The notes beneath the pieces are model-generated. The model had not been told where the DNA came from. It saw nothing but the letters and a program-made list of their open reading frames with translations, and did not search any database. A DNA stretch of 64,000 bases from Cordia subcordata (taxonomy: Eukaryota; Streptophyta; Magnoliopsida; Boraginales; Cordiaceae). The first letter of the stretch is position 1; each line of letters opens with the position of its first letter. Below are positions 47,101 to 62,100 of this stretch, piece by piece. The position numbers and the translations under genes were made by a program. The stretch is from contig JAPTOF010000010.1 in assembly GCA_028554755.1 (NCBI GenBank), positions 10,700,001 to 10,764,000 of the forward strand. Direction: 5' to 3'.

Positions 47101-50100
47101 TTTTTATTGAATATTCTGCATCTTCTCTTCATTCTGGTTCTTCGATTCTGATCAGCTGGTGTTTCTCATCATAATTTGCCCTAATTTTCTTACTTTTTTG
47201 GGCTAGGGTTTCTGTGATCAATTTTCTTCCAAAAATCCTTCAATTCTTGTTTTCTCTTCATCAATCAACTACTCTCAGTAGCGCGATCCAGAATTATCCA
47301 AGTTCTTCTCAATCTATACAGTTTTTCTGCTCTTCTCACTTGATCTCCTCTGCTATCTTGTGTTGGCTATGGCTTCTTCAACTTCAACAGTTCTTGGTGA
47401 TGAGGTTACTGGATTAAAGCTTTTTCTTCAGAACTTTAATCACACTACTCTTGTGAAGTTGGACAACACAAACTATGCATTTTGAAGGCCTCAGATTCAA
47501 GTTCTGTTCAAGGCATATAAACTGTTTAATCATTTGACTAGCTCAACTCCACCTCCTCCTGCAACAATTTTACATGCTTCTGGCAGAGAGGAATCAAATC
47601 CAGACTACATTAATTGGCAAATTCAAGATGAACATCTCAAATTGTGTCTTTTGTCCACAATTTCTCCATCAGTGCAGCAACAAGTATCTCATCTATCAAC
47701 CACTGCAAAAGTCTGGAATGCCTTAGTTACTAGGTACAGTTTTCCTAATTGGTCTCATGTTTATCAGTTGAAAATGAGACTCTGTACCCTATCTAAATAC
47801 ACTCTGTCCATGACTGCTTATTTGGATCATGTTAAGAGTTTGGTGGATAGTCCTCATAATGCCTCAGAGACTGTTTCAGAAAAGGATTTAGTCATGTATA
47901 TCCTAAAAGGACTTCCACATGAGTATGAGCCTATAAAGGCTTCTATTAGAACTAGACATATCCTTATTACATTGGCAGAACTTACTAGTTTGCTAATTAC
48001 TGAAGAACTTCATCTTCAAATGAGTCATTCAGTTTCACTCACTGATGCATCCACTCAGCATACTGCTACTGCTCTCTATTCCAATACTTCTCAGAGAGGT
48101 AGAGGAAGGACTAACAGAGGAAGTAGAGGTGGCAGATCACAAGCAACATCACAGCCTACGCCTGTTACTCCCTTTTCAGGGATTCTAGGTCCTGCACCTT
48201 CAGGATCCTTCTCTTCCCAACCCTCCAGTGCTCAAGGCTTGACAACAAAAGTCTATTGCCAAGTTTGTGGTAAACCAAATCACATTGCACTAAATTGTTG
48301 GCATAGGTTTGATGGAGTTAACTACCCTTCTGAACAGTTTGCTCCTAAAAAAGCTAACATGGTCCAGCAATCTACACCTAGCACTCAGCAGGCTCCTGCT
48401 TCTCAGTCTTGGATCTTGGACTCAGGGGCTAATTCACATGTCACCAATGATGCAGCACAACTTCAGACACTATTTCCTTACACTGGCTCTAATGCTGTGG
48501 CTGTAGGAAATGGACAACAGTTGCAGATTCAGAGTATGGGTAGTGGTATTCTTTCTACTCCTTCTCATTCTTTCTTTCTCTCAGAAGTTCTTGTTCCCCT
48601 TATATCTCAAAATCTGTTATCAGTTCATCAATTCACTATTAATAATAATTGTTCTATTCTTTTCACTTCTAAGAAGGCAATTATACTGGACAACAATTCT
48701 CACCAAGTCCAGTACAAGATCCCGATGTGAGGACTCTCGCCTTCCAAGTTTCATCTCTTCCTCCAGTCCTAATAAACCTCAAGCTTTGTCTTCTATTGCT
48801 ATTACATCAAATCCTGAAGCAAATCTCTGGCATCACAAGCTTGGGAATCCCTCAGCAAATGCTTCTGCTGTATTGTCTAAAGTCTTGAATATTAGATTAC
48901 CTATTTCTAGTATAGATTGTGAGGCTTGTTCTTTGGCAAAGGCACGTAAGTTCCCATTTTCCTTGTCTTCTTCTGGTGCTAATTCTGCATTTGAGCTTGT
49001 ACACTCTGACATTTGGGGCCCTGCTCCTGTACCCTCTAATGCAGGCTATAGATTTTATATTGTTTTCTTGGATGACTGTTCTAAATATGTGTGGCTTTAT
49101 CCTTTGAAGAATAAGTCTGATGCTTATCAAGCCTTTCAGAATTTTCATGCTATGGTCACTACTCAGTTTAATGCTATTATTAGGATCTTTAGAACTGATA
49201 ATGGCACTGAGTACTTAAACCATCAATTTCAAACATTTCTGCATTCATTAGGGACTATTCATCAAACTAGTTGTCCCTACACTCCTGAACAGAATGGAAG
49301 AGTGGAGAGAAAGCACAGGCATTTAATTGAAACCACTCTGGCTTTGCTGCATCAATCACACTTACCATCTTCCTTTTGGCTTGAAGCATTAGCTATGGCA
49401 AATTTTTTAATAAATAGATTACCTACTCCTGTTCTTCACCAAAAGTCTCCTTTTGAGACTATATAATCAAGTCCCAGATTATAAAGCCTTTAAAGCTTTT
49501 GGCTGCCTTTGCTATCCTTACACTAAGCATAAATTGCAGCTTAGATCTACTCCTTGTGTTTTCCTAGGCTATTGTTCTACTACCAAAGGGTTTAAGTGCA
49601 TGGATATAGCCACTCATAGAGTCTACATATCTAGACATGTTCAGTTTAAGGAAACAATGTTTCCATATGATAGTTCTATCACTTTGACAACAGATGATTT
49701 TCATATTCCTTTTCTGTCTACTGAATCATCTGTTGTTGACTCTGGCTTTCAATCTTCATTTCCCATGAGTCAACCACTGTCAATATTCACTCCCCTCACA
49801 TCTCATATGCAGTCCACTTCTCAGTCCTCAAATGACTTATCTTCTAGTTCTTCTTCATATTCTTCTACATCTCATTCTCAGTCAATATCTGCAGGGACAT
49901 CAATGTCTGTTGATTCTGCTAGTAGTTTTCCTATCTCGTCTTCTTCTAGTACTTCTTCCACAACTCCTCCAAAAGATTCATTGCTTTCAGAATCTTCATC
50001 TTCAGAATCACTCAGCAATCTTGCTCCTTCATCAATTCATCCTATGCTAACTAGGTCTAAAACTGGATGTCTTCCCCCTCCTTTGTATCATCTTCACACT

Positions 50101-53100
50101 CTTATTACCACTCCTACTACTCATGAACCTGCTTCATATAAGGAAGCAGCCAAGTACCAGTGTTGGGTTAATGCAATGACTGAAGAATATCAAGCTTTAA
50201 TGTTTCAAAACACTTGGGATCTTGTTCCATTACCTGAAGGAAGACAGTCTATAGGATCTAAATGGGTGTTCAAGATTAAGCATAATCCTGATGGCTCTAT
50301 TGCTAGATATAAAGCTAGGTTAGTAGCTAAAGGATATCTACAGGAGTATGGTGTTGATTATCAGGAAACATTCAGTCCAGTTGTCAAACATCAAACCATT
50401 AGAGTTGTTCTCTGCCTAGCCTTACATTTCAATTGGAATCTGAAACAACTGGATGTTTCTAATGCTTTTTTCATGGAACCTTAGAGGAGGAAGTTTTCAT
50501 GAATCAATTTCAGGGGTTTGTTCATCCTGACACTCCACACTATGTTTGCAAATTAAGAAAGTCTCTCTATGGGCTTAAGCAAGCTCCTAGAGCCTAGTAT
50601 CAACTATTATAACAGTATCTACTCAGTCAAGGTTTTCAGTCCAGCACTGCAGATGCTTCATTGTTCACTCACAAGTCTAAGACAGATTTCACTTTAGTCC
50701 TAGTCTATGTGGATGATATCATTATCACAGGGAGTTCTAAAACCTACATTAATACTTTTGTTCAGTCTATGGGAACCAAGTTTGCAATGAAGGATTTGGG
50801 ACAATTATCATATTTTTTGGGCCTTGAGATACAAACTTTATCTACTGGTATTCTTGTCCATCAAACAAAGTATGCCACTGATTTACTTCACTGAGCTGGT
50901 CTTACTAACTGTATTGCAGCTGTCACACCTTTTTGGGCCAAAACTACAAAAGCTATTCATGATCAGACACCCTATGCTAATCCTCAACATTACAGGAGTA
51001 TAATAAGGGCTCTCCAGTATCTTTCAGTTACAAGACCAGACCTACAGTTTGCTATAAATGCTCTGTGTCAACACATGCACTCTCCTACTTGTGCAGATTT
51101 TGCTACACTTAAAAGAACACTCAGATATATCAAGGGTACTCTCAATCAAGGATTGTTTTTCAAGTCAGGTCCATTGCAGTTTCATGCTTTTACAGATTCA
51201 GATTGGGCCACTGATGTTGTTGACAGGAAATCTATCTTAGGTTATGCTATATACTTAGGTCCTAATCTAGTGTCCTGGTGCTCTAAGAAACAACCAACAG
51301 TGGCTAGATCATCCACAGAGACAGAGTATAGAGCCATGGCACACTCAGCTACAGAACTAAAATGGCTATCTTTTCTTTTTCAAGATCTCTCTATTTCTAT
51401 TCCTATTCCTCTTTTGCACTGTGATAATACTTCAGCTATGGCATTGGCATCTAATCCTGTTTTTCACGCAAGAACTAAACATATAGAGATTGATTATCAT
51501 TTTGTCAGAGAACAGGTGGTTTTCTAAGGCTATTCAGTTGGTCTATCTTGCTTCCAAGAATCAAGTGGCAGATCTTTTTACTAAATCTCTCTCTCAAGAT
51601 CAGTTTCACTATCTAAGGGGCAAGCTTCCTTTGGCAGCCACCAAACCTCAACTTGATGGGGGCTGATAAAGAAGATCTGTGTAAATAGTAGTTAGTTATA
51701 GTTATAGATAGTTAGTTATAGTTATGAGCTGTCAAATGTAATGCTGCAGTTATAAGCAATAGCTGAGTAACAGACTGGTAGTTAGTTAGAAATATCTAGC
51801 AATTGTCTATAAATACGCCTCATATGTAACTAACCCTATAATAGAATAATAAGATGCTTCTTTCTCTCTCTGCTTCTTCTTCTCTCTCTAGTTTTCACTC
51901 TAGAAGAGAGGAAGAGATATAGACTACGTGCTGAAATTTTAGAATGTAGTGAAATACAACAGGAGAATATTTATAAGCCTCATAACTTGGTGACAAAGAA
52001 TATAGAACCAGTCTAATAAGGAAACCAACTTGACTATTGATTAAATCTCTGCTATTGCCTGATCGAGTGTTATAGCACAAAGGATTATATTGGAATCATA
52101 AATATATTTTAACACTCCTCTTTTATATTTTATAAATTCATTAACTGATTATTCTTCAGCCCTATAAATTCTCTGTTTTATCTGTTTCCTGGAGGTCCAT
52201 TCATATGTCCACTCCTTGAGGCCACCTTCAATTAAAATCCTACAGCAGTTTCTTCATATAGAAGTAACAGGTGAACCAATCATGGGTATCGAATAAGAGG
52301 ATGGAACTACTTCTCATTTCCCAAACATGCCCTCAGTCCTTACATAATATAGACAAGTTTTTTAGCGATTTCCTAAGACATACAGCTCCTGGAAGAATAA
52401 ATGTTTAGGTCTTTGGAGATCGGTCCGAGGTTAGAAATGCAACTCAAAATCAATAAATGTGAATCTATTGGATTTCATTGAATGATTTGTCCATGATAAA
52501 ATTACAACTCTTGATGAAACTCCCCATTATTTCCTTATTGTCTTACAATGCTTCACATTTGCAAATTCAGTTTCTTTCTGGTCAGGACTATGTTTGGGCA
52601 GGCCTAAACAGTTATTCCAAGGCTACATCCATGGACCAATCTGCATCACCAAGCTTGGTTATTTTAATTACCAATAAAAATTTGATATATCTTGACGTCT
52701 ATAGGGACATCTTCCATGCATACTGTTGAAATATACATCTCCCACATGGAAAAATCCCAATATTAAAGTCCTTCATATAAGGTCTTGGGCTCCTCCCATT
52801 GACCAATTGGTTTTCGAGATGAAATCTCGGTGTTACCTAACAAATACTAAAAGTGTTATCCATATATGAATACTCTAGGGCCAGACATCAGTAAAGTGAT
52901 GAATAATTCTTTAAGTGTTATCCTTATATGGATATTCTAGGGCCAGACATCTGAAAAACGATCAATAATTCTTTCCCTCTTCAACTTCATTGTAAGAGGG
53001 CAAATTATTGGTACCTAGTAGAGACTGCTATAACTGAGTGGAAAACCAAACAACTAGTGATAGCAGAGTTATTATCTTCAAAAGCTGAATTCTTAATCCA

Positions 53101-56100
53101 CCATGTAGCCAAAGCTAAACTCAAGCTCAAAGGATTCTGCTAAAGTGTCTAGCTACAGGTTCTAGAAAAGCTAGGCAGAATTCCAAATGTGCAGTGCTAA
53201 ATGCCAGCTGCAATATTAGTTATAAGTGTTGAACTGTTATGTTTAGAAGATAATTTGCCTATAGTTTCTAGAAGAATCATAGCTCAGCTACAACTATAAA
53301 TATCCTCCACTACGTACAGAATCGTTATTGGAAATAATAATTTCTGAATATTCTCTAAAATTCTCTCAGACTTCATTTTGGTACTCAGACAAGGTTCCGA
53401 CTCCTGGTTGTAGATCTTTCTTCCAAAACCCTATGGTTTCTTCTCCTCCATTGAGGAGGAATCAGCATTTTCTGCCATTGCCAGAGATTTGAAACTCCTC
53501 TCTCAAGTTTCAAGAGGTTTAGCCTGGTCTTCCTCCAGACGGCCCGTTAGTTGATTTCAGTAGCATTCTCAGCTTCCAATCACCACTTCTCACCATCGAT
53601 GAAGCTTGCAAGCTTATCACTTTCCCCGTTCAACAACTCTAAGTTTGCTTTCTTTTTCATTATCTTTCTTTTTTTCCTCTTGCTTTCTCTTCACAGATAC
53701 TCAAACTCCTCTGGTTGAGCACCATCTGTTCGATCATGTAAATGGTGTTGATAAGTGTCAGACACATACAACTAAATTCTGTAAGAAACAAAGATACCTA
53801 ATCGTGCGACTGTGTGGCTTGACATTGTTCAGCACTTAAAACCGCGCCCTTTTGCTTCCATCAAACCAGTTGTTCTTCACATGTTTATTACTTGCGCTAC
53901 TTCTTCCTCCATGTGGCATGCTCTAGCAGATAGGTTTAGTTCTCTTGGTATAACTGATATCTATCAGCTCAAATTGCAACTTCTCATATTTTCCAAAGGT
54001 AATCAACCTATTCAATCGTATTTGGACAACGTCAAAATTATAAGTGATAGTCTTGCTGCATCTGCTGAGGCATTCAAAGACAAAGATCCAGCACTCTTCA
54101 TATTAAGAGGTGTACCTCCAGAATTTGATCACCAAAGGGCCTCTCTTACAGTCAGACCAACTCCTTTTACACTTCAGAAGCTCAGTATTCTCTCATCAAT
54201 GAGGAATTGAATCAGAATATGCATCAAGTCCATATTTCCATCCCGCACCTGCAACAACTAATCTGCAAACTGCCTTGCAAGCTACTGTTGGCTATCAAAG
54301 TGGTTCAAGCTCTAGAAGAAGGGGCAGCCCCCAGCAAGATTTTCATATGACAGAGTATGTACAGAAATATAATATTTTAATACATGTAGTATTTTAAGAA
54401 AGTAAGTACCATTTGGGGGTGGCTAAAAGTGGCAAGTAATATACTGAATGTGGGTTTAGGGAGTAATGTAAACAGAAACTAGTAGAATTTTAGATGGTAA
54501 TAAGACAAGAAAAGAACGTACAGACAAGCAATATTATTCCAAGCCTCTCCATTGTCAGGATCCAGTTGGACTGCCCGTGTGAACCCATCTAAAGCTCTAT
54601 CAACATCTCTTGCCTGTAGTACAGCGAAAATTTCTTGAGGAAATATGTGAACATGTAATATAGCAAATAGAATAGAGAAAACAGAAAAACATATTCAACA
54701 ATGATATGTTTGAATTACATATCCCAAATGTTGATATATAAGAAATCACCGAGAATAAAGCTTAAAAGGATGAATCCAAAACCTTCAAGGCAGCAGCACC
54801 AAGTGCAAACCAGCCATCTGGATACAAAGAATTCAATGCCATTGCACGCTCCCTGATAATGTAAGATGATGTCAGGTAATCAGAGAAGAAAAGATAACAG
54901 ATTAAAGCTGATAAAAATGAAAAACAGGAGCATAAAACAACCTACCAAAGCACTTTTGATGTCTCATAATCCCCTCTATCATATGCACTGCGAGCTAGAG
55001 AGCGCTGCTCCAAGGAAAGTTTCAATTTCTCTCTTAAAAATTGTTGATAAGAAATTTCAGGTAAAATGAATATCAGCAACTTGAAGTAAATGGATCACCT
55101 GTGCTCGAGCAGATCTATTCCCTGAAACTTCTAGTCCTTTCTTATAGCAAGCATCATCATTCGTAACATCACCGAGTGAACACCTACAGGAGTAGATTAC
55201 ACAGCTCATTTCAGTCACTAAGACCAGTCACTAAGAGCAACTCCAACAATATCCCTAAAACTCATTTTACCGCACATGTAGAGATAGATGTGGGGACAAA
55301 TCACTCCAACAGATTTCCTATATCTATGTCTACATTTGTTGATAAAATTTTCATCCCCAAAATTGCTTTTGATATCCACAGATTTGGAGAAACCCATTCC
55401 ATCCCTTAAACCCCAATATCCACTCAAAAAAAAGATACCAAAAATTGCAATAGTCAAAAATGACTATCAACAAAAATCACCAAAAAATTGGGGGGGAAAA
55501 AAGCAAAAATATCAAGCACTCAACCTGATCCAAACAAAATTTTGAAGGTACCTTTTGTTTTTTTGTTCAAGCAAAAGCAAAAAAAGAAAAAGAAGAAGAA
55601 GAAAAATAGAGAGGTCGGTACTGGTTGCATGTGTGCGTGTTGTGGTGGTTTTTTTTTTTTTTTTTTTTTTTTTTTGGGTGGGGGGGGGGCGCGCCAGTAG
55701 AATACGAGCTTTATACAGTAGGGTTTTTTTAAAGTTTTGCTAATTACATTTTAGAGTATTTAATTTTGTTAATTTACAACTTATTGTTTTTTTCCTAAAT
55801 TGCACTTGAACTATTTTTATGTAAATATTAGTTTAGTATATTTATTTTTTTCAAATAGCACCTTTTATAAAATCTAATTTTATTAATTTCAATTTCAATT
55901 TATCATGCTTCCTTGTTTATACAAGACATAAAAGAAAAGTTTTGAATTAATATAATAAAAATTTAAATTTATCAAAAAGTTTTAAATGAAAATATAATAT
56001 TAAAAATATAAACATTAAAAAACTAAAATTAAAAATTATAACAATAATTAAAAATGGAATATCATCAAAAATAAACAAAAATAAATAAAATAAATAAATA

Positions 56101-59100
56101 TAATATGTTTGATTTATATAAAAATGAGATATTTAGAGTAAGACAAATTGAGAGAATTGTTGGAATAAAGAAGTAGTTGGAGTGAAACTGAAGTAGGAAT
56201 TCCATTAAATAAGAGTTTGATTAAATATAGAGAAATTGTTGGAGTAAAACTGAAATAGAAAATCTTACATAGAAGAAAATGCAACAAAACCAATAGATAT
56301 AGGGAAAAAAAATTAAGGAATCTATTGGAGCTGGCCTAGCACTATCATCAAAAGTAACCACGTGACCTGTTTAACGGAAAAGTGTCAAATGTAAATAACA
56401 AACAATAAACACAACCTGAACTATACTGGTAAGAGAAGAAATTTTGAAACTCTAGCAGGTAAAGAAAAGCAGGCCAACCAACGAATCTAGGCAGGACTTT
56501 GTTGATAACACTTTCAAAGTGCAAGTAGATTAGATCTAAGCACCCAGAAAACTATCAAGATCCGTATCTGGTAAAACGGAGGATATCAAATACATAGCGC
56601 ATTGACATAGATTAACCATATAATAACGTTTCATGAACTAATAAATATATGGAAAAGTAACCAATACATTTTCAACTGGTATTTCAACATGTTCCATTCT
56701 ATTTTGAGGCATTGAAATAATCTCAATTTGTCAATATGAAAGTATAATTATCCGCTGAAGGAAGACCCATTTGGCATAAAAATCACATATAGTCGATGTA
56801 GGGCCTTTAGAACATAACAAAAGCCAATCGGCGAGTTCATTAAGTTCACAGTTTAAGTGCATTCTATCGTGTGCCATTCACTATTCATCTCCGAGCTTAT
56901 GATGGTTATATCATTCAATTGAAGGACATTTGGCTTAGAGAATTTTCTGTTATTGGTTCCATTACTGCAATCACTAGAGTCTTCTTGGCAGAGAGTACTC
57001 CGAATTCTTAGTAAGACCTATCATGGACTTTCCATTACTGCAATCACTACAGTCTTCTTAGCAGAGAGTACTCCAAATTTTATAAGAACCCAAATCCCAG
57101 GAATACAAGTAATCCAGCTGAGATATGCACCGCTGTTTCTAACATTAGGCGTTTCTCTTTTAAGCATCTCCAGAGTTGGAATTGACTCGTGGAATGTCAC
57201 TTACAAAGCTCCATCCAATGTTAAAAGATTCACATGGTCGATGTTTCTCAAAAGAATGACCTATCATTAGTTTCTTATCCCAAATCATGCATGGCGGGAT
57301 GCAAAAATAATGAGAACTGCATCATTATTCTTGCACTGCTACAGTGCAAGAAAACTGCAAAGCTGTTTCTTGACATTGAGAAGAACCTTTCTGCTGCTTT
57401 GCAACAATGTATGTACAAATTCTTGGGTCTTGATGGGATAGAGAAACATGGTTTTCCAGTGGGGTTAACCTATCAGGGGAAGGAAGACAAATTTAGGTCA
57501 TCTGCTACTTGACTATCATATCTGGCAGTAAATCTAGGCAGAAATCCTGCAGTTCTTTTATTTTAATTTTTTGGTCATCAGAAATTCTGTATCGAACTGA
57601 AGCCTTTTCTAACACCTTTTGTGGGGTAAGTACTATTTTTCTTTCTCAGGAAATCTTCTGTAAATTTGCCTTTAATTACATGGTCGAAAATGTTTAAAGG
57701 TTTCCATTTAGTGTTCCTTAAGTTCAAGATCTTCCTTTTGCTCCAGAACTAATTCAATATCTTGTTCTACAAAAAACCAGGAGCAGGAAATAAAGGAGAA
57801 TAAACAAGGGAACTGATAAGATAGCATTCAACACACCATAATCTCGGATCACAAGGACTCTCAGACAATCGCTTCTTGATAAGCTCCACAGCTGCTGCTT
57901 TCTTCTCCAATAAACTACAAGAGGCATGATATTCCATACATTAAAATTACTAACCAAAAAAAATCAATTCTAGTATACTGAATAATATATGTGGATTCTT
58001 TCAGATTTCAGATAAGTACCGGTAGCAGTATATTAAATTATCCCAGAGCTCAAGATCCTCGTACACTTTAACTGCTTCACCTATCAAGCGACAACTTACT
58101 AAGAGGTCACCATATTCCCTGGAAAGAATTACATGGGAATGTGAACTCTTAAAGAAACTATAAACCACTACTGCAAGTATGGATAAATGAAAATGTTTGA
58201 CCACCACCAAAAGTTTTGAAACCTAATCATCAAAAAGCAGAACCCGAACACATAATGTGGAGACATGGAGAAACATACTTCTGCACTGCAGGAATTGTAG
58301 GAACATTGACTGCAAAACAACAATACATCCTCTGTGTGATTCCAGGAGCAGCCTCATATATGCCCTCGACCTAGGACAAAACAAAAATTACAAACTCTAT
58401 CATAGCAACAATGAATTGTTCATGTATTAAGAGTAACTGAATTAGACAAATATATAACTCAGACATTTATTCCATTAACAACGTTATACGTACTTCTTCA
58501 CCTTATGTCTCTTCTTGTTTGTTAGCCACCTACGAGGGGACCAACTACTGCCACAATGAAATGTCAAGGCTTACTAGGCGAGCACCACGACAATTTACCA
58601 TTATCACCATATAGTTCATATGCTATAAGTGAAAGTAGTCATTGATGATAACATGGAACTTTTGACCTAGAGGTCAAATTTGCCTGTTCAATAGCTATCC
58701 TAGACGAGGACCCTTCAGTCATGACCACAGGAGGTGTACTTGCATGTAGCAGACAAGGAAACACTTGATATCTGGATAGGAGACAAAAATATCTCCATAT
58801 GCAATAACAGTATGAGGACCATAGTCTATAGACTTAAGACACTAATGATGGTCTTATGACAATCTTAGTCCTCAGCATTTTAACTATTCCCTGTAGGCCA
58901 TAATAGGTATCTAAGTATAAATTTATGACATACTTTTCTGTGCCATGCAGAATATGGTCAAATTTGAAGGTAGAGAAGATGACAACAAACAACTTGAATC
59001 ACAGAACGAAGGCCTTTTTAAACATGGAACAAATGAATGACTTGGGTCTCTGGATGGAAGATACAAGAATCCCAAATGCACTAAAAGTTCATGAGGCGGC

Positions 59101-62100
59101 ACCATCTTCAAATTCAGCAAGGAAATTATTGTATCTGCTGATTTTGGTCAAGAACATTATACCTCTTTCTCGTAGATCGTATTTTTAGGCTAACCAAGTA
59201 TTCATTTTCTAATATTTAATGTTATGGTCAATTCCAGGATGAGAAGAGGTGAAACAAGAGCAAACGTCTACGTCAGACTGAACCACCAAGAATTTATAAT
59301 TGAAATTTCTTAGCGAACAAATACTTGGTCTATGCGGATAACTTGTCACTTGTATATCTTCTAACTTTTTAAGTCAAAATATTGCATGACATAAGTTTGA
59401 TAAGCCTTCTCAAGGTGAATGAACCAAAAAAAATATATTCTCATGTTTCCCTATTATCAAGACCTTGCTTGCAGTGACTCAACCAATTAGATGCCCCACA
59501 ATAGGTGAGTGGTCTAATCAAATATGTAATCCTGACCAACGTGGTGGGATAAGCAGAGGTTTGCTTCAATTGCCCTTTTTCTCATACCTTGAATGTGGAA
59601 AACCCAAGAGCTATTTTTACACATTGATACGGATTTCTTTCCTGTTTGTACATTTATAATCATTAACCTAGCAGTCAGCTAAAAGTGACTCCACATAGGA
59701 GTCTTCAATAAAACCTATACTATTTCATGTTATATGAGGCCATGCATGATAATCACACAGAACCATGATAATTAGGTTATTGCCTAGGAGAGCTTCCTTT
59801 CTGCTCCTTAAATGTTCTTTAAAAGGCTAGTGTATTTTGCCTCAGGTTAGGTAGCATAAGGCTTGATCTTTGCATATGCTGGACAAGGTTCGTTGTCATG
59901 CCGATAGGGGATAAACTATAATGATAGAGAATAATATTATTAGGATGATCATCTTTAGACTTATAGAAGACACTATCATAGTGTATATGACAATTTTAAT
60001 CAAGAGCTTTTAGCCATTTCTTGTAGGCTGTAATATTGATCTAAGTATACTATTTATGACAATTTCTCATGCCATGCAGATTATGGTTACATAACATAAA
60101 GTTAAGCCTTCCACTAAATAGAACACAAAGAATACTATAAAAATCTAAATTACAATGTCAAAGGTGGTCCAACATGCCATTAATGGTACAACACATGAAT
60201 ATTCTGAAAAACAAAGTGCAAATTACATAAAGATCCTACATACCAATTTATCCATCATCAACAGCGCACGCTGCTTAGTACGACTACGAGTTGATTCCCA
60301 CCGAATACGCAGGATGTCACTCAAATACTTGATCTGAAAGAAGAAAAATTGTCAAAAGAAAAGAAACTTCAGTAGACAGATTAAATGACTTGTACATGGC
60401 AGGTAAACAGAAAAAGGGAAAGACATAACAAAGTTACTATGTCATGCCAGATATAACTAGCAAAGATAAGAAAATCTCAGTTGTTCAGGATGCAACCATA
60501 GACCTCCTAGAAGCCGTAGTATATCAAACTATGTTACTATGTTACTCAAACTCATCGATTTCGGGCAAGTGTCCATGTCTATGGGACATACCATTCCAAA
60601 AGTATCGACACTTCAAAGAAAGACACAACTCTCCAACACTTTGAACTAAAAAATAAAAAATTATTCAGTTGAAAATTTGTTAAATCGTGAGGTAGGTTTC
60701 TTATATTTGATCAAGAAGGTCTACTTGTTTTCAGGACAATTTTAAGGTTTTATATTCTTGTTGAAAAGTCTATGGATGATTTTAATAATTTTACAATATC
60801 ATGTCTCCATGTCCAAGTCTAAACTCAAAAGGACCATAGTTACCAAACTCAACCAACCCCTATGGAGAACCGTTACCATGTCGCACATCCCAATTCACGA
60901 TACATTTGCCACATCCCAATTCATGATATATTCGCATACCGAAACACTGCCAGTCACGTTCTAGTTCATGGAGTTGGCGCCTCGAGCAATATGTAAATTT
61001 TTTTTTCCAAAAAGATAATGAAAGGGAATAGATAACTTATTATTTCTACTAGAATTAGTTTCTTGAAGGACCAAGTTAGAGACTAGTTAAGTTATTTTTT
61101 TCTTTATTTTGAGTTTATATTACTCATTAGAAAATTATCATAGCTATTAAATTTGGATTTTGGACGTGAAATTAAACTTCGGAGCAAATTGATTGTAGTA
61201 ATTAGAGAGCAAAATAAATCACTGGTCTACACAATATTTGGTGAATGAATTAATTAATTCCTCACTGCATACCATGAACCCAATTAGTGTACCAAAGAAG
61301 TACATCTAATTGCACCCTATAAATTCCTAAGCCAGATACTCCATTAAGACTTGAAACGTATCGCGAATCAGCGACTATGGACTCAAAACACTTATTTGAA
61401 CAAGTCTCATGATCCTAAATTTTGACAATTTCTGTTTCTAACACTCAATCCATATCTGTGTCTGACTCCTGACCCTGTGTCAGAATAACATACGTTTCAG
61501 AACGGGAATGTCTTAGGATATGAAAACAAAGGCTCGAATATATCTCTTAAGCGTAGAAATACTACTATCTTGTCTACTGTGTTTCAATACGAAAAGCATC
61601 CTAGGAAAATCATGCTCAACTTCACTTGAAACACAAAAATCCCAAAATTATTCAGCCACCCAAGTAAACTTAGAATTGTTTGGCAGTCCATACCCATGTG
61701 AAATGCTACCTTATCTGGACTCAATAAACCATATTGTTTAACATACGGTAAGACTTCCACCCTTCAGAGGCCAAATTTAACCCAAAAAAGAAGAGAAAGG
61801 AAAAAAGGAAAAGTAAAAGCTGACATTAACAATACATCTTTATTATGACTGATATTACTTACAATGAAGTGTGAAGACTGCTGTGCTTCAATTGCCTCAA
61901 TGTAAGGGGCCATTTTCCACACTGAAACAGAAGTAAAACATGAATACAGGAATCTGCTGAAGTATGAGACGTTTCCAATCCATGCTAAGTACATAAACAT
62001 ATCAAATGAAGGGATTGCATTTCTCGGGCTTCCCTATTCCTTTTAGTTTTTCCTTCCTTTGTGTTTTTGTGAGAGGTGCTTCATTCTTTTCTCTAGTCTT

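Noticed and set aside
55488..55743. Frames with long Lys or Phe runs
   Set aside because: They come from homopolymer tracts in a transposon-like segment.
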